Positions 1 to 7,973 of a stretch of 64,000 bases of DNA are shown one piece after another. Positions within the stretch are counted from its first letter, which is position 1; the number at the start of each line of letters is the position of its first letter. The DNA comes from an uncultured Anaerotruncus sp. (GTDB lineage: Bacteria > Bacillota > Clostridia > Oscillospirales > Acutalibacteraceae). Made by a program: the position numbers and the translations under genes. The notes under the pieces are model-generated. The model was not told the DNA's origin. It saw only the letters and a list, made by a program, of their open reading frames with translations, and made no database searches. The stretch is taken from the NCBI GenBank assembly GCA_900539775.1, contig UQDL01000004.1, positions 1 through 64,000 of the forward strand. Direction: 5' to 3'.

Positions 1-78
1 GAGGGCGTGAACGACTATATCACCGCCCCGGTCAATATCCCGGAGCTGATCCGGCAGGTTCTGTTCTTTGTGGAATGA
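1..78 (+). CDS. C-terminal fragment, possibly a response-regulator receiver domain
   Basis: An open frame enters from the left edge and stops with TGA at 76-78, leaving 25 residues. The segment GVNDYITAPVNIPELIRQV resembles the last strand and helix of a receiver domain (usual form G-x-D-Y-I-x-K-P-x-x-x-x-E-L). In that family the residue before the proline is a near-invariant lysine; here it is alanine. With so little sequence the family call is only an inference. It lies upstream of the element's sigma-like gene, where Tn1549-like elements often carry cargo. Confidence 0.35.
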   Translation, partial: EGVNDYITAPVNIPELIRQVLFFVE

Positions 79-178
79 AACGAGCCTACATATTCAAACA
101 TCTGCCTCCACAGCGGGGAAAAGAAAAAAACCGCTGACGGGCAGAGGATTTCGTGCGCTTTCCTGTATCACTGACGGA

Positions 179-217
179 TACGGCGGTTTTGAGTAGATCA
201 AGGCCGCCGTTTTTTTG
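179..217 (+). terminator. Rho-independent terminator after the partial gene
   Basis: ACGGCGG at 180-186 pairs with CCGCCGT at 204-210 and is followed by a run of T. It lies about 100 bases after the stop of the fragment at 1-78. Confidence 0.75.
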
Positions 218-271
218 CTTCGACGACCCCTGCACCGTGTTCTGGCATGGCGGCTTTAGGAGGGAGCCGCT

Positions 272-379
272 ATGCAACGAAAACTACTTCGACAAAATCC
301 GACAGGGATTAGCCTGTCAAAAAAAGCCGTCCCCCGGCAGCGGGGACAAGCGGCTGTGCGTATGTACTATACCATGTAG
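272..379 (+). CDS. Small basic ORF of 35 residues, possible leader peptide
   Basis: An ATG at 272 follows a strong ribosome binding site (AGGAGGGAG, about 3-10 bases upstream) and opens 35 codons ending in TAG. The peptide is rich in Arg, Lys and Gln and has no domain I recognise. It ends about 210 bases before the sigma-like gene. In Tn916 a short leader ORF controls downstream transcription by attenuation, so a similar role is possible but not shown. It could also be an unrelated small protein, or a chance ORF with a good binding site. Confidence 0.35.
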   Translation: MQRKLLRQNPTGISLSKKAVPRQRGQAAVRMYYTM

Positions 380-590
380 GGAAAGAACATATTGCTTTTT
401 GTTTCGCCCTGTGGGTCTTTGACCTGCCGGGCGAATTTTGTTGTTTCCTGCGGCCTGCTATCCGGCGCAAAAAGAAATTTCAAAAAAGTGAAAAAAGGAG
501 GCGTTTAGCGGGCAGCCAGAGAGATTCCATTCGCTCTATTGGCGGAAAGGGAGAGAACCACCACATCCCCCATAGAAAGGGGGTGAGAAG

Positions 591-1022
591 ATGGAAGCGA
601 TCCCCCGCAAATACGGTGAATGGAGCCAGTTTGACCGCTACTGCAAGCTGGTTCTGTACCATGAGGCGATAGATTATCTGCGGGAAATGAAGTGCCGCCG
701 CGACCGTGAAGTATCGCTGGACGCTCTTTCCCCGGCTGATTGGGACAAGCTCTCGACCGTAGATCGGTATTCCTGCGACAGCTTTACATTCAGTTCGCAT
801 GGTTATGACCTACATATCGACAACGAGCTTGTGGCCGAAGCGTTTGCCAGCCTGCCAAAAGACGAGCAGAGTATTTTGATTCTCCGCTTTGTTCTGGATT
901 TGACTGACGAAGAAATCGGCCGCCTGATGGGAATGTCCCGCAGCGCAGTACAGCGCCACAGGACAAGCACCCTAAAAGACCTGCGTGTAAAATTGATGGC
1001 GTTCATGCCGGAGGGAGGTTAA
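591..1022 (+). CDS. Sigma-70-like regulator of the conjugative element (Tn916 Orf7-like)
   Basis: This 143-residue protein has a sigma region-4-like C-terminal half: LPKDEQSILILRF near residue 90 is followed by the helix-turn-helix EEIGRLMGMSRSAVQRHR near 105-125. Tn916 carries the related orf7 in the same place, between the accessory region and xis-int, where it regulates transfer-gene transcription. The start follows a good ribosome binding site (GGGGGTGAG). The Orf8-like gene begins 6 bases after its stop, so the two are probably co-transcribed. Some Tn1549-type relatives are annotated simply as RNA polymerase sigma factor. Confidence 0.8.
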   Translation: MEAIPRKYGEWSQFDRYCKLVLYHEAIDYLREMKCRRDREVSLDALSPADWDKLSTVDRYSCDSFTFSSHGYDLHIDNELVAEAFASLPKDEQSILILRFVLDLTDEEIGRLMGMSRSAVQRHRTSTLKDLRVKLMAFMPEGG

Positions 1023-1028
1023 ACGCGG

Positions 1029-1271
1029 ATGAAGCAATCCAGTTACAAGGGAAAAAGCCCTCTGCCTGATTTTGTGATCGACGCGGCCTGCGCCGGTAAC
1101 GCCGAAGCCGTGGAGCGTGTCTTGCAGCATTATGACGGCTATATCAATAAGCTGTGTACCCGGACGCTCCATGACGGCAGCGGCCAGCCTCATATCTGCA
1201 TTGACGAGTATATGAAGCGCCGATTGCAAATCAAGCTGATCCATTCCATCGTTAGTCCCATTGGCGACTGA
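1029..1271 (+). CDS. Helix-turn-helix protein, Tn916 Orf8-like
   Basis: The 80-residue product follows the pattern of the HTH_16 family (Tn916 Orf8): an N-terminal LPDFVIDAACAGNAEAVERVL segment, a central HYDGYINKL motif and a C-terminal YMKRRLQIKLIHSI helix. Such proteins accompany the sigma-like protein in Tn916-family elements and are thought to act with it in transcription control. It is read 6 bases after the sigma-like gene and uses GGAGGT of that gene's end as its binding site, at a somewhat long spacing. The family assignment is firm; its detailed role is not known to me. Confidence 0.75.
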   Translation: MKQSSYKGKSPLPDFVIDAACAGNAEAVERVLQHYDGYINKLCTRTLHDGSGQPHICIDEYMKRRLQIKLIHSIVSPIGD

Positions 1272-1705
1272 CGGTTAAGGCCCCGGCCATAGACAGGCGG
1301 CTTTCCCTTTCCCCGCCTGCCTGTTTTCCCGGCGGCCCCTTTGCTCCTTGACAAATACGCCCGCAGGACAATGGCGGCGCGTCATAGGGCAGACGGATAC
1401 ATTCTGTCTGCGCCGAGCCGGGCGGCAGGTGCGCCAAGAGGCTTTCCCTCATTGGGGTAAGCGGAGCGATTTTACCGGGCCGTAAAGCAGGTGTGGCAGC
1501 CTGCGGGCGACGACGCGCAGGCAGGACAATGATACGCCCTTGTCGTCGTAGTCCGAGCGTTTGAAGCGTCGCAGGCAACGAGCAGGGCCGCGTGAGAACC
1601 ACGCGGGGGTGAGATTCCCGTGGAGCTGTGCCAGCAGCCATCCGTTATTTTCTGCCCACTTTCACAAAAAACAACCTTTGTTTTGAAAAGAAAGGGGGCC
1701 ATGTT
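1272..1705. other. GC-rich non-coding region between the Orf8-like gene and xis
   Basis: No convincing gene is present in these 434 bases. Several strong pairings can be seen, for example CCGCGTG (1588-1594) with CACGCGG (1600-1606) and GACGACG-type repeats near 1508 with TTGTCGTCGT near 1543. The stretch from about 1480 to 1640 could be a structured RNA or a binding region for recombination proteins. It matches no RNA family I can name. Confidence 0.5.
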
Positions 1706-1909
1706 ATGAGTAATAACGATGTGCCTATTTGGGAAAAATACACGCTTACCATTGAGGAAGCGTCCAAATATTTTCGGATTGGGGAAAACAAACTGCGTCG
1801 GCTTGCCGAGGAAAACCCCACCGCTGGCTGGGTGATCCTGAACGGCAACCGCATCCAGATCAAGCGGAAGCAGTTTGAAAAAATCATTGATTCCCTTGAC
1901 ACAATATAG
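1706..1909 (+). CDS. xis: Excisionase, Tn916 Xis family
   Basis: The ATG at 1706 gives 67 residues, the length of Tn916 Xis. The core TIEEASKYFRIGENKLRRLA and the tail IKRKQFEKIID are nearly identical to the Tn916 protein as I remember it. Xis is a small winged-helix DNA-bending protein that binds near the element ends and directs Int towards excision. The longer frame starting at 1628 was rejected because it adds unrelated sequence from the upstream non-coding region. The int gene starts 79 bases downstream, the normal order in the family. Confidence 0.92.
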   Translation: MSNNDVPIWEKYTLTIEEASKYFRIGENKLRRLAEENPTAGWVILNGNRIQIKRKQFEKIIDSLDTI

Positions 1910-1913
1910 TGAA

Positions 1914-1963
1914 AAAGGGCCTTGCGCGTGTTATAATAGGTTATAAGCGTGTCAAGGCTCTTT
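1914..1963 (+). promoter_or_regulatory. Inverted repeat enclosing a promoter-like sequence between xis and int
   Basis: AAAGGGCCTTG at 1914-1924 pairs with CAAGGCTCTTT at 1953-1963 (11 pairs, one G-T). The 28-base loop contains TATAAT and two copies of GTTATAA. The arrangement suggests a controlled int promoter or an RNA hairpin that separates xis from int expression. Confidence 0.5.
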
Positions 1964-1988
1964 CCGTCATGGAAAGGAGCATGACGAA

Positions 1989-3266
1989 ATGCCAAGAAAA
2001 GAACGAGATGAAAAAAGACGGGACAACAAAGGCCGCCTTTTGAAGTCTGGAGAGAGCCAGCGATCAGATGGAAGATACGCTTACAAATACATTGACACCT
2101 TTGGAGAACCCCAGTTTGTTTACTCATGGAAGTTAGTACCTACCGACAAAGTACCTGCCGGGAAGCGGCCCTGTCTTTCCCTGCGCGAGAAGATCAAGCA
2201 GATACAGAAAGACCTTGACGACGGGATAGACACCATCGGCAAGAAAATGACCGTGTGCCAGCTTTATGAAAAGTACACCCGGCAGCGCGGGAATGTGCGG
2301 AAAGGAACCCAAAAGAGCCGCCAGCAGTTGATGAAACTTCTGTCCGAAGATAAGCTGGGCGCGGCCAGCATTGACAGCGTGAAGCTGTCTGACGCGAAAG
2401 AATGGGCCTTGCGTATGCAGGAAAAGGGCGTTGCCTACAACACCATCTGCAACAGCAAGCGTTCCTTAAAAGCTATCTTTTATATGGCCGTACAGGACGA
2501 TTGCCTCCGCAAGAATCCCTTTGACTTCCAGATCAATGAGGTTATCAACGACGATACCGTACCAAAGGTGCCGCTTACCCCTACACAGGAAAACGAGCTT
2601 TTGGACTTCATGCAGAACGATCCCGTCTATGCCAAGTATTATGACGAGGTGGTGATCCTGCTGGAAACCGGGCTTCGCATTTCCGAACTCTGCGGCCTGA
2701 CGCCCGTTGACCTGAATTTTGAGAAGCGCTTTGTGAATGTAGACCACCAGCTTTTGAGAAGCACCGAGGACGGCTACTATATCGAAGCGCCAAAAACAGA
2801 AAGCGGATTCCGTCAAGTGCCTATGAGCGCAGCCGCCTATGAAGCGTTTGAGCGCGTGTTAAAGAAGCGCAGGGACGGCAGGTGCATTGAGGTTGACGGT
2901 TATAAGGACTTCCTGTTCCTGAACCGGGACGGCCTGCCCAAAACCGCCGTCAACTATGACGCCATGTTCAAGTGCCTTGCCAAGAAGTACAACAAGTGCC
3001 ACAAGGAGCCGCTGCCCGATGTGATGACGCCGCACACCATGCGGCATACATTCTGTACCAGAATGGCAAACGCGGGCATGAACCCCAAGGCATTGCAGTA
3101 CATCATGGGACACGCCAACATTGTAATGACGCTGAACTATTACGCCCACGCTACTTTCCATTCCGCACAGGAGGAAATGGAACGGCTGCAAGCCAAGGCA
3201 AAAACCACCGCAGAGGCCAAGCCGGAGCCTGCGGCGGAAAGCGCCGAGGAAACCAAGGCGGCATAA
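1989..3266 (+). CDS. int: Tyrosine recombinase (integrase), Tn916 Int family
   Basis: At 425 residues this matches Tn916 Int from end to end. The N-terminal arm-binding domain (about 1-80) contains GRYAYKYIDTFGEPQF. A core-binding SAM-like domain follows, then the catalytic domain from about 190. Catalytic residues are visible as Arg in TGLRISELCGL, the HTMRHTFC box, GHANIVMTL and the nucleophile Tyr in NYYAHATF. It cuts and joins the element ends to AT-rich target sites. A TGA-free Ala/Glu/Lys-rich tail of about 25 residues extends past the conserved end. A good ribosome binding site (AAAGGAG) precedes the ATG. Confidence 0.95.
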   Translation: MPRKERDEKRRDNKGRLLKSGESQRSDGRYAYKYIDTFGEPQFVYSWKLVPTDKVPAGKRPCLSLREKIKQIQKDLDDGIDTIGKKMTVCQLYEKYTRQRGNVRKGTQKSRQQLMKLLSEDKLGAASIDSVKLSDAKEWALRMQEKGVAYNTICNSKRSLKAIFYMAVQDDCLRKNPFDFQINEVINDDTVPKVPLTPTQENELLDFMQNDPVYAKYYDEVVILLETGLRISELCGLTPVDLNFEKRFVNVDHQLLRSTEDGYYIEAPKTESGFRQVPMSAAAYEAFERVLKKRRDGRCIEVDGYKDFLFLNRDGLPKTAVNYDAMFKCLAKKYNKCHKEPLPDVMTPHTMRHTFCTRMANAGMNPKALQYIMGHANIVMTLNYYAHATFHSAQEEMERLQAKAKTTAEAKPEPAAESAEETKAA

Positions 3267-3361
3267 GTAGTACGCAGAATTTACTACTGCTTTTACTACT
3301 TTTGAGAGTGAAAACATGAGGGGTAATAAAAAGATTTGTGAGGTTCTTCCGATATGAAAAG

Positions 3362-3397
3362 TGCCGGAAAAGCCCGGAATAACGGGCTATACCGGCA
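3362..3397. repeat. Strong hairpin near the right end of the element
   Basis: TGCCGG (3362-3367) pairs with CCGGCA (3392-3397), and inside it AGCCCG (3371-3376) pairs with CGGGCT (3383-3388). There is no T run, so it is a weak terminator candidate. It lies about 95 bases after int and 50 before the interrupted host gene. Confidence 0.6.
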
Positions 3398-3445
3398 TAT
3401 AAGAACATCTAAAGAGATAATTAGAAATCTATTAAATGATTATAG

Positions 3446-4141
3446 TTAAATATTCTTATTGCAGTTGCATCAGATTTTGAATCTGCCATAAAAGGCGGCT
3501 TCACAGGCGGATGGTGGCTTTCATCCGAAGGTGTTTATATTTACGGCGGCTGGTGGAACTGGCTCAACGGTATTGCCGGCTTGATAAACATTCTTTGCAT
3601 GACAGGCTGGTGGGAAATTTATTCTTCCAAAAACGAGCAAGATATGCTTTGGCCGGATATGACTTGGTGCTACATTCTTGCTTATGATGTGTGGAATTTT
3701 GAATATACATATCTTAATCTTCCGTCTCATTCCTGGTATTGCGGACTTGCTTTACTGCTTGCTCCCACATTTGCAAATGCATTTTGGAACAAGGGCGGTT
3801 GGATTCAAAACCGTGCAAACACACTTGCAATTTGGTGCATGTTTGCACAGGTATTCCCGCTCTTCCAGGATACGGAACCGTTTGGCGTGCTCACAACGGT
3901 TTATCCGGAGGGCTATACCCCTGCAATGATGATGGACGGCATTGCCCCCACATCGGCAAATCCGAAGGCACAGGCTGTTATCTCCATCCTTGCAATTGCA
4001 ATCAATGTTTGCGTATTTGCCGCAATCATTAAGCGCTCCAAGGCTCAGCACAAGAATCCGTATAAGAATGAAATCTTCACGGATCAAAAGGATTACAAAG
4101 CAGCTCTCGAAAGAGCAGCAGAAGCTCATAAGGTTGCATAA
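3446..4141 (+). pseudogene. 3' part of a DUF5692-type membrane protein gene cut by the element
   Basis: The frame is open from 3446, just after an in-frame stop at 3443-3445, to TAA at 4139-4141. It gives about 231 residues with no sensible start: the sequence is already conserved-looking at SDFESAIKGGFTGGWWL. About five hydrophobic segments and many Trp residues point to a multi-pass membrane protein, and I recall this pattern from the DUF5692 family, whose function is unknown. The missing N-terminus should lie beyond the other end of the conjugative element. A TTG at 3581 could restart translation but would lose the Trp-rich part. The family name is less certain than the truncation. Confidence 0.7.
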
Positions 4142-4170
4142 ATTGTTACCGAATTCTTAAAATAAAAACT

Positions 4171-4205
4171 CCCCCGTTTCGAATTTATCGAAACGGGGGT
4201 TTCTT
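4171..4205. terminator. Terminator between the interrupted gene and the esterase
   Basis: CCCCCGTTTCG pairs with CGAAACGGGGG around a short loop, followed by TTTCTTTTT. A-rich sequence on the other side lets it also stop the converging esterase gene. Confidence 0.85.
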
Positions 4206-4279
4206 TTTCAAATGATTATTTTAATAAAATGCCAAAAATTGCCAAACAAAATTTTGAAATTTGAAGCACTTGTTTGGTT

Positions 4280-5602
4280 TTATTCCTTTGGGGCTCTGTT
4301 AAACAAAGTGTTTTTCCATAGCAGCTTTTTCGGCAGCTTTGCAAACTTGGTTTGCTCACAAAAAAGCATTGCCTTTTTAAAGCCGGGTTCCCAGCGCGGC
4401 AAATCGGCGCAATTTGGATTTCCGTTTTTTGCAAATTCAACGATTGCGCTTATCATTTCATCGGCAATTTTATAATCTATCTTTTCAAACGGCCGCCAAT
4501 TTCTTTTCAGCGTATAAAAAACATAAAGCAAATCGCTTGCATGCCATGCTCCGTTTTCATCGCCCGGCAAACGGCGTGCAAAGCAATAGAGATAGCAAGT
4601 GCTGCTGTCTTTTTTAATCCACTCTTTAGCAAGAATTCCAAGTATAGCAGGCACTATATCTTCCGTGGTGATGCCTATTATCTTTGGCATTTGAGGAATT
4701 GTGCGCATATTAAAGCTTTGCCTTACCAGCAATTTACCGTCATAAACAGGCAAAGTGCAAAGCTTGCTCAGCCTATCTTCCCGGCAGGCTTTTTTCCAAG
4801 CAAAATAAAGCGTTTGCGAATCCGCATTTTTGAGCTCTGCCATTGTTTTAACATTTGCATTTTGCATAACTTTTTTCCAAAAGCCTTTTGTTAAAGACGG
4901 TTTTAGAGGGCGCACAGTTTTTCGCTGAAGCCCTGCTGCGCTCATCAAAATTGCTTTTTGAACAAGCCCGTTGCAAAGCGGACTTGATATAAGAATATCA
5001 ACGCTCATTGCGCCCGCACTTTGGCCTGAAAGAGTTATGTTTTTGGAATTTCCGCCAAAAAACGATATATATTTTTCAACCCATTTTATTGCCGTTAGCT
5101 GATCATAAAGCCCAAAATTTCCGCAGGCGCCGTCTGCCGCAACATCCGGGTGCGAGCAAAAGCCGAATGCTCCGAGCCTGTAATTAAGATTTACATAAAC
5201 AACGCCCTTTTCGGCGTATTTTTCACCGCTTATATGTTCTTCATTTGCGCTGCCTCCGGTAAAGCTGCCACCGTGTATATAAATAAGCACCGGAGCATTT
5301 TTTGCGGATTTAGGCGCATAAATATTAAGAAAAAGGCAATCTTCGCCATAAGAGAAACTGCTGTTTCTGCGAAATTCTTTATAATAAAAGGAATTAACAA
5401 CCGCATCATCCTCAAAGGCTCTGTATTGAGGTGAGCAATTGCCGAATTCACAAGCATTGAAGCAGCCGTTTTCATAATCGCACATTTCCGGATACTCCCA
5501 GCGCTGTGCCCTTGCGTATCTAATTCCTCTGAATTCCAAATGATTTTCAAATTCAAGCCCCGTAAAAATGCATCCGTTTGCATTTACATCAATTTTGCTC
5601 AT
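4280..5602 (-). CDS. Type-B carboxylesterase (alpha/beta hydrolase)
   Basis: The product of about 440 residues belongs to the carboxylesterase type B family. The oxyanion motif YIHGGSF and the nucleophile elbow SGQSAGAMS are clear. Further typical motifs are EDCLFLNIY and, near the C-terminus, GAWHASDLLYVF, whose His is the likely catalytic base. There is no signal peptide, so it probably acts on small esters in the cytoplasm. The start at 5602 was chosen over the longer frame because GAGGGTG lies just upstream. It is somewhat shorter than most family members (about 500 residues). Substrate unknown. Confidence 0.85.
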   Translation of the reverse strand: MSKIDVNANGCIFTGLEFENHLEFRGIRYARAQRWEYPEMCDYENGCFNACEFGNCSPQYRAFEDDAVVNSFYYKEFRRNSSFSYGEDCLFLNIYAPKSAKNAPVLIYIHGGSFTGGSANEEHISGEKYAEKGVVYVNLNYRLGAFGFCSHPDVAADGACGNFGLYDQLTAIKWVEKYISFFGGNSKNITLSGQSAGAMSVDILISSPLCNGLVQKAILMSAAGLQRKTVRPLKPSLTKGFWKKVMQNANVKTMAELKNADSQTLYFAWKKACREDRLSKLCTLPVYDGKLLVRQSFNMRTIPQMPKIIGITTEDIVPAILGILAKEWIKKDSSTCYLYCFARRLPGDENGAWHASDLLYVFYTLKRNWRPFEKIDYKIADEMISAIVEFAKNGNPNCADLPRWEPGFKKAMLFCEQTKFAKLPKKLLWKNTLFNRAPKE

Positions 5603-5741
5603 AAATTCACCCTCTTTTTTCATTATAATAACGAATTTATGAAAAATCAACGAATTTATGTGCCGTCAAAAAGCCGCACGGCAAAACACCGCAGCAAATT
5701 AGCGTTGTGAATCTTTCAAAGAGAAACACAGCATTTTTTTA

Positions 5742-7562
5742 CTATATAAAATTCACATTGCAATCTTTTATCCAATAATAGATTTGCACAATATAAGCAA
5801 GCACCTGCGGACCTCGCATCAGCTGACCGTACCATGGCTCTTTAAGAGCATCCGGATCCTGCATAAGCGCACGGATTTCCGATTCATTAAGCATTTCGCA
5901 CAGCGGAGTTGATTTATCTGCCAAAACAGCATCTGCCATTTTGCAAACCTCTTTAAAATAAACGGGATTATGCGTTTTCGGATACGGACTTTTTTTGCGC
6001 CAAGCTATTTCATAAGGCAATTCATTTTCAAATGCCTTTCGCAAAACACCCTTTTCCCTGCCTTGCGGCGATTTAAAAGCCCATGGCATATTATAGGCAT
6101 ATTCAACTATACGGTAATCGCAAAAAGGCACTCTTACCTCAAGAGAGCAGTGCATGCTCATCATATCCTTGCGCATAAGCAGGGTTTGCATAAACCAATC
6201 CATATTAAGCATAAACATTTCACGCATTCTGCGCTCTGTTTTCGAATCACTTTCAAGATAAGATGTTGAATTAACCGTTTTAAGATATTCGGCATGCACA
6301 AATTCCTTGCCGTGCTTAAGCAAGCCGGGCTTTAATATGCTTTGGCGCACATCGGTTGACCTGCTCCACGGAAAAGCTTCATCAAATAAAATATCCCTGT
6401 TGTGATACCACGGATAGCCGCCGAAGATTTCATCTGCACATTCGCCGGAAAGTGCCACGGTTTGCTCTTTTTGCACTTCCCTGCAAAACAGCAAAAGCGA
6501 TGAATCCACATCGGTAAATCCGGGCAGGCTGCGAGCCTGAGTGCTTTCTATAAGAGCCTTTGCAACTGCCTTGTTTCCGAGAACAATATTCTTATGGCGG
6601 CTTCCGATATAATCGGAAATAAGGGAAATATAATCACTGTCTTTATTAGGCTGAAAAACACTTGGCTTAAAAAACTTATCATTATCCGTATAATCAACGG
6701 AATATGTGCAAAGCTGTCTGCCGCGACTTTTTGCATCATTTGCAGCTATGCGGCTGATTATGGATGAATCAAGCCCGCCGCTTAAAAAAGTGCACAAAGG
6801 CACATCGGAAACGAGCTGGCGCTTTATTGCATCCGAAACAAGATAATGCGTGTGCTCAACTGTTTCTGCTTCGCTTTCACAATGCTCCGCTGCAATAATT
6901 CTCCAATATCTGGAAATTTGCATTTTTCCGTTTTGCACCGTCATATAACTTGCCGGCGGAAGCTCTTTTATATTTTTAAAAACCGCCGAGCCGATCGGCT
7001 TTGCAGGGCCCAACATAAAAATTTGATTAAGCCCGTTTTCATCCACATCCGGCAAAATCTCCGGAATTAAAAGCAGGCTTTTTATGCGGCTTGCAAAAGC
7101 AAAAATTTTGCGTTCGGCAGCATAAAACAAGGGCTTAACTCCTATTCTGTCTCTGCAAAGAAAAAGCCTTTTATCCTCATCATTCCACACGGCATAGGCA
7201 AAAATGCCGTTTAACCTTTTGCAGCTTTCCTCTTTCCAACAATCATAAGCCTTTAAAACAACTTCCGTATCGCACTTTGTTTCAAAGGAATAGCCTTTGC
7301 ATATAAGCTCATTTCTGATTTCTTCGGTGTTATAAATTTCGCCGTTATATGTTATGGTATACTTTCCAAAGCTCATGGGCTGTGAGCCTTTTTCGGGATC
7401 AATAACGGCAAGGCGCCTGTGAATTAGTGAAATATACGGCTTTATAAAGCAGCCGGCACCGTCCGGCCCTCTTTCCCTAAGGCTGTTGCCGATTTCCGCA
7501 GCAAGAATTTTGCGTTCTCTTAAATCAATATCTTCGGATAACATTCCTGCAATTCCGCACAT
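5742..7562 (-). CDS. asnB: Asparagine synthase (glutamine-hydrolysing)
   Basis: This 606-residue enzyme makes asparagine from aspartate, ATP and glutamine. The N-terminus MCGIAG exposes the Cys nucleophile of a class II glutamine amidotransferase domain (about 1-215). The synthetase domain begins with the ATP-binding loop FLSGGLDSS near residue 260 and includes SGECADEIFGGY. The length is normal for the AsnB family. It is a single-gene unit, 139 bases from the esterase on the same strand. The region upstream (7563-7636) separates it from the divergent tRNA promoter. Confidence 0.93.
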   Translation of the reverse strand: MCGIAGMLSEDIDLRERKILAAEIGNSLRERGPDGAGCFIKPYISLIHRRLAVIDPEKGSQPMSFGKYTITYNGEIYNTEEIRNELICKGYSFETKCDTEVVLKAYDCWKEESCKRLNGIFAYAVWNDEDKRLFLCRDRIGVKPLFYAAERKIFAFASRIKSLLLIPEILPDVDENGLNQIFMLGPAKPIGSAVFKNIKELPPASYMTVQNGKMQISRYWRIIAAEHCESEAETVEHTHYLVSDAIKRQLVSDVPLCTFLSGGLDSSIISRIAANDAKSRGRQLCTYSVDYTDNDKFFKPSVFQPNKDSDYISLISDYIGSRHKNIVLGNKAVAKALIESTQARSLPGFTDVDSSLLLFCREVQKEQTVALSGECADEIFGGYPWYHNRDILFDEAFPWSRSTDVRQSILKPGLLKHGKEFVHAEYLKTVNSTSYLESDSKTERRMREMFMLNMDWFMQTLLMRKDMMSMHCSLEVRVPFCDYRIVEYAYNMPWAFKSPQGREKGVLRKAFENELPYEIAWRKKSPYPKTHNPVYFKEVCKMADAVLADKSTPLCEMLNESEIRALMQDPDALKEPWYGQLMRGPQVLAYIVQIYYWIKDCNVNFI

Positions 7563-7636
7563 AATACCACCTCAAATATAACTTCATCGTTATATTATGC
7601 CCAATTAAAATTTTAGACACTAATTTAAAAAAAGTC

Positions 7637-7665
7637 TTGACTATAAGGTTTTCTTATGATATATT
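7637..7665 (+). promoter_or_regulatory. Promoter of the tRNA-Thr/tRNA-Tyr pair
   Basis: TTGACT at 7637-7642 and TATATT at 7660-7665 are separated by exactly 17 bases, and the first tRNA begins 19 bases later. Confidence 0.8.
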
Positions 7666-7683
7666 ATTAGAGCGTTAAGAAAC

Positions 7684-7759
7684 GCTGGTGTAGCTCAGTT
7701 GGTAGAGCAGCTGATTTGTAATCAGCAGGTCAGGGGTTCAAGTCCGTTCACCAGCTCCA
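7684..7759 (+). tRNA. tRNA-Thr (anticodon TGT)
   Basis: The cloverleaf is complete: acceptor GCTGGTG/CACCAGC, D arm GCTC..GAGC, anticodon stem GCTGA/TCAGC with loop TTTGTAA, T arm with GGTTCAAGTCC, and encoded CCA at 7757-7759. The anticodon TGT reads threonine ACA. Confidence 0.96.
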
Positions 7760-7803
7760 AAAGTTGGTATATCGCATTTTTTAAGCAATATACCAATAAA
7801 TAT

Positions 7804-7888
7804 GGGAGAGTTCCCGAGCGGCCAAAGGGAACAGACTGTAAATCTGTCGTCACTGACTTCAGTGGTTCGAATCCACTCTCTCCCACCA
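7804..7888 (+). tRNA. tRNA-Tyr (anticodon GTA)
   Basis: Acceptor GGGAGAG pairs with CTCTCCC, the anticodon loop is CTGTAAA (anticodon GTA), and a long variable arm (GTCACTGACTTC region) is present, as expected for a class II tyrosine tRNA. CCA is encoded at 7886-7888. It shares a transcript with tRNA-Thr, 44 bases upstream. Confidence 0.96.
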
Positions 7889-7890
7889 AA

Positions 7891-7927
7891 TAAAAGCCAA
7901 TCACTTTTGTGGTTGGCTTTTATTTTT
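7891..7927 (+). terminator. Terminator of the tRNA unit
   Basis: AAAAGCCAATCAC pairs with GTGGTTGGCTTTT around a TTTT loop, followed by ATTTTT. Confidence 0.88.
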
Positions 7928-7973
7928 ACATTTTATTTGATATAATGGTATCATCAAATACGGAAGTGAGCCG

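Larger units (their letters stand above)
1..3445 (+). mobile_element. Integrase end of a Tn916/Tn1549-type integrative conjugative element
   Basis: The gene order sigma-like protein, Orf8-like protein, Xis and Int is the right-hand module of Tn916-family elements. Xis and Int match my memory of the Tn916 proteins over their whole length. The stretch is richer in G and C than the sequence after 3.45 kb. The right boundary is not marked by a repeat I can prove. It is placed near 3445 because a foreign open frame with no start codon opens at 3446. The conjugation genes and left end lie outside the window. Confidence 0.85.

Noticed and set aside
1628..1705. N-terminal extension of Xis
   Set aside because: The added residues come from the non-coding region and do not match Tn916 Xis, which starts at the ATG at 1706.
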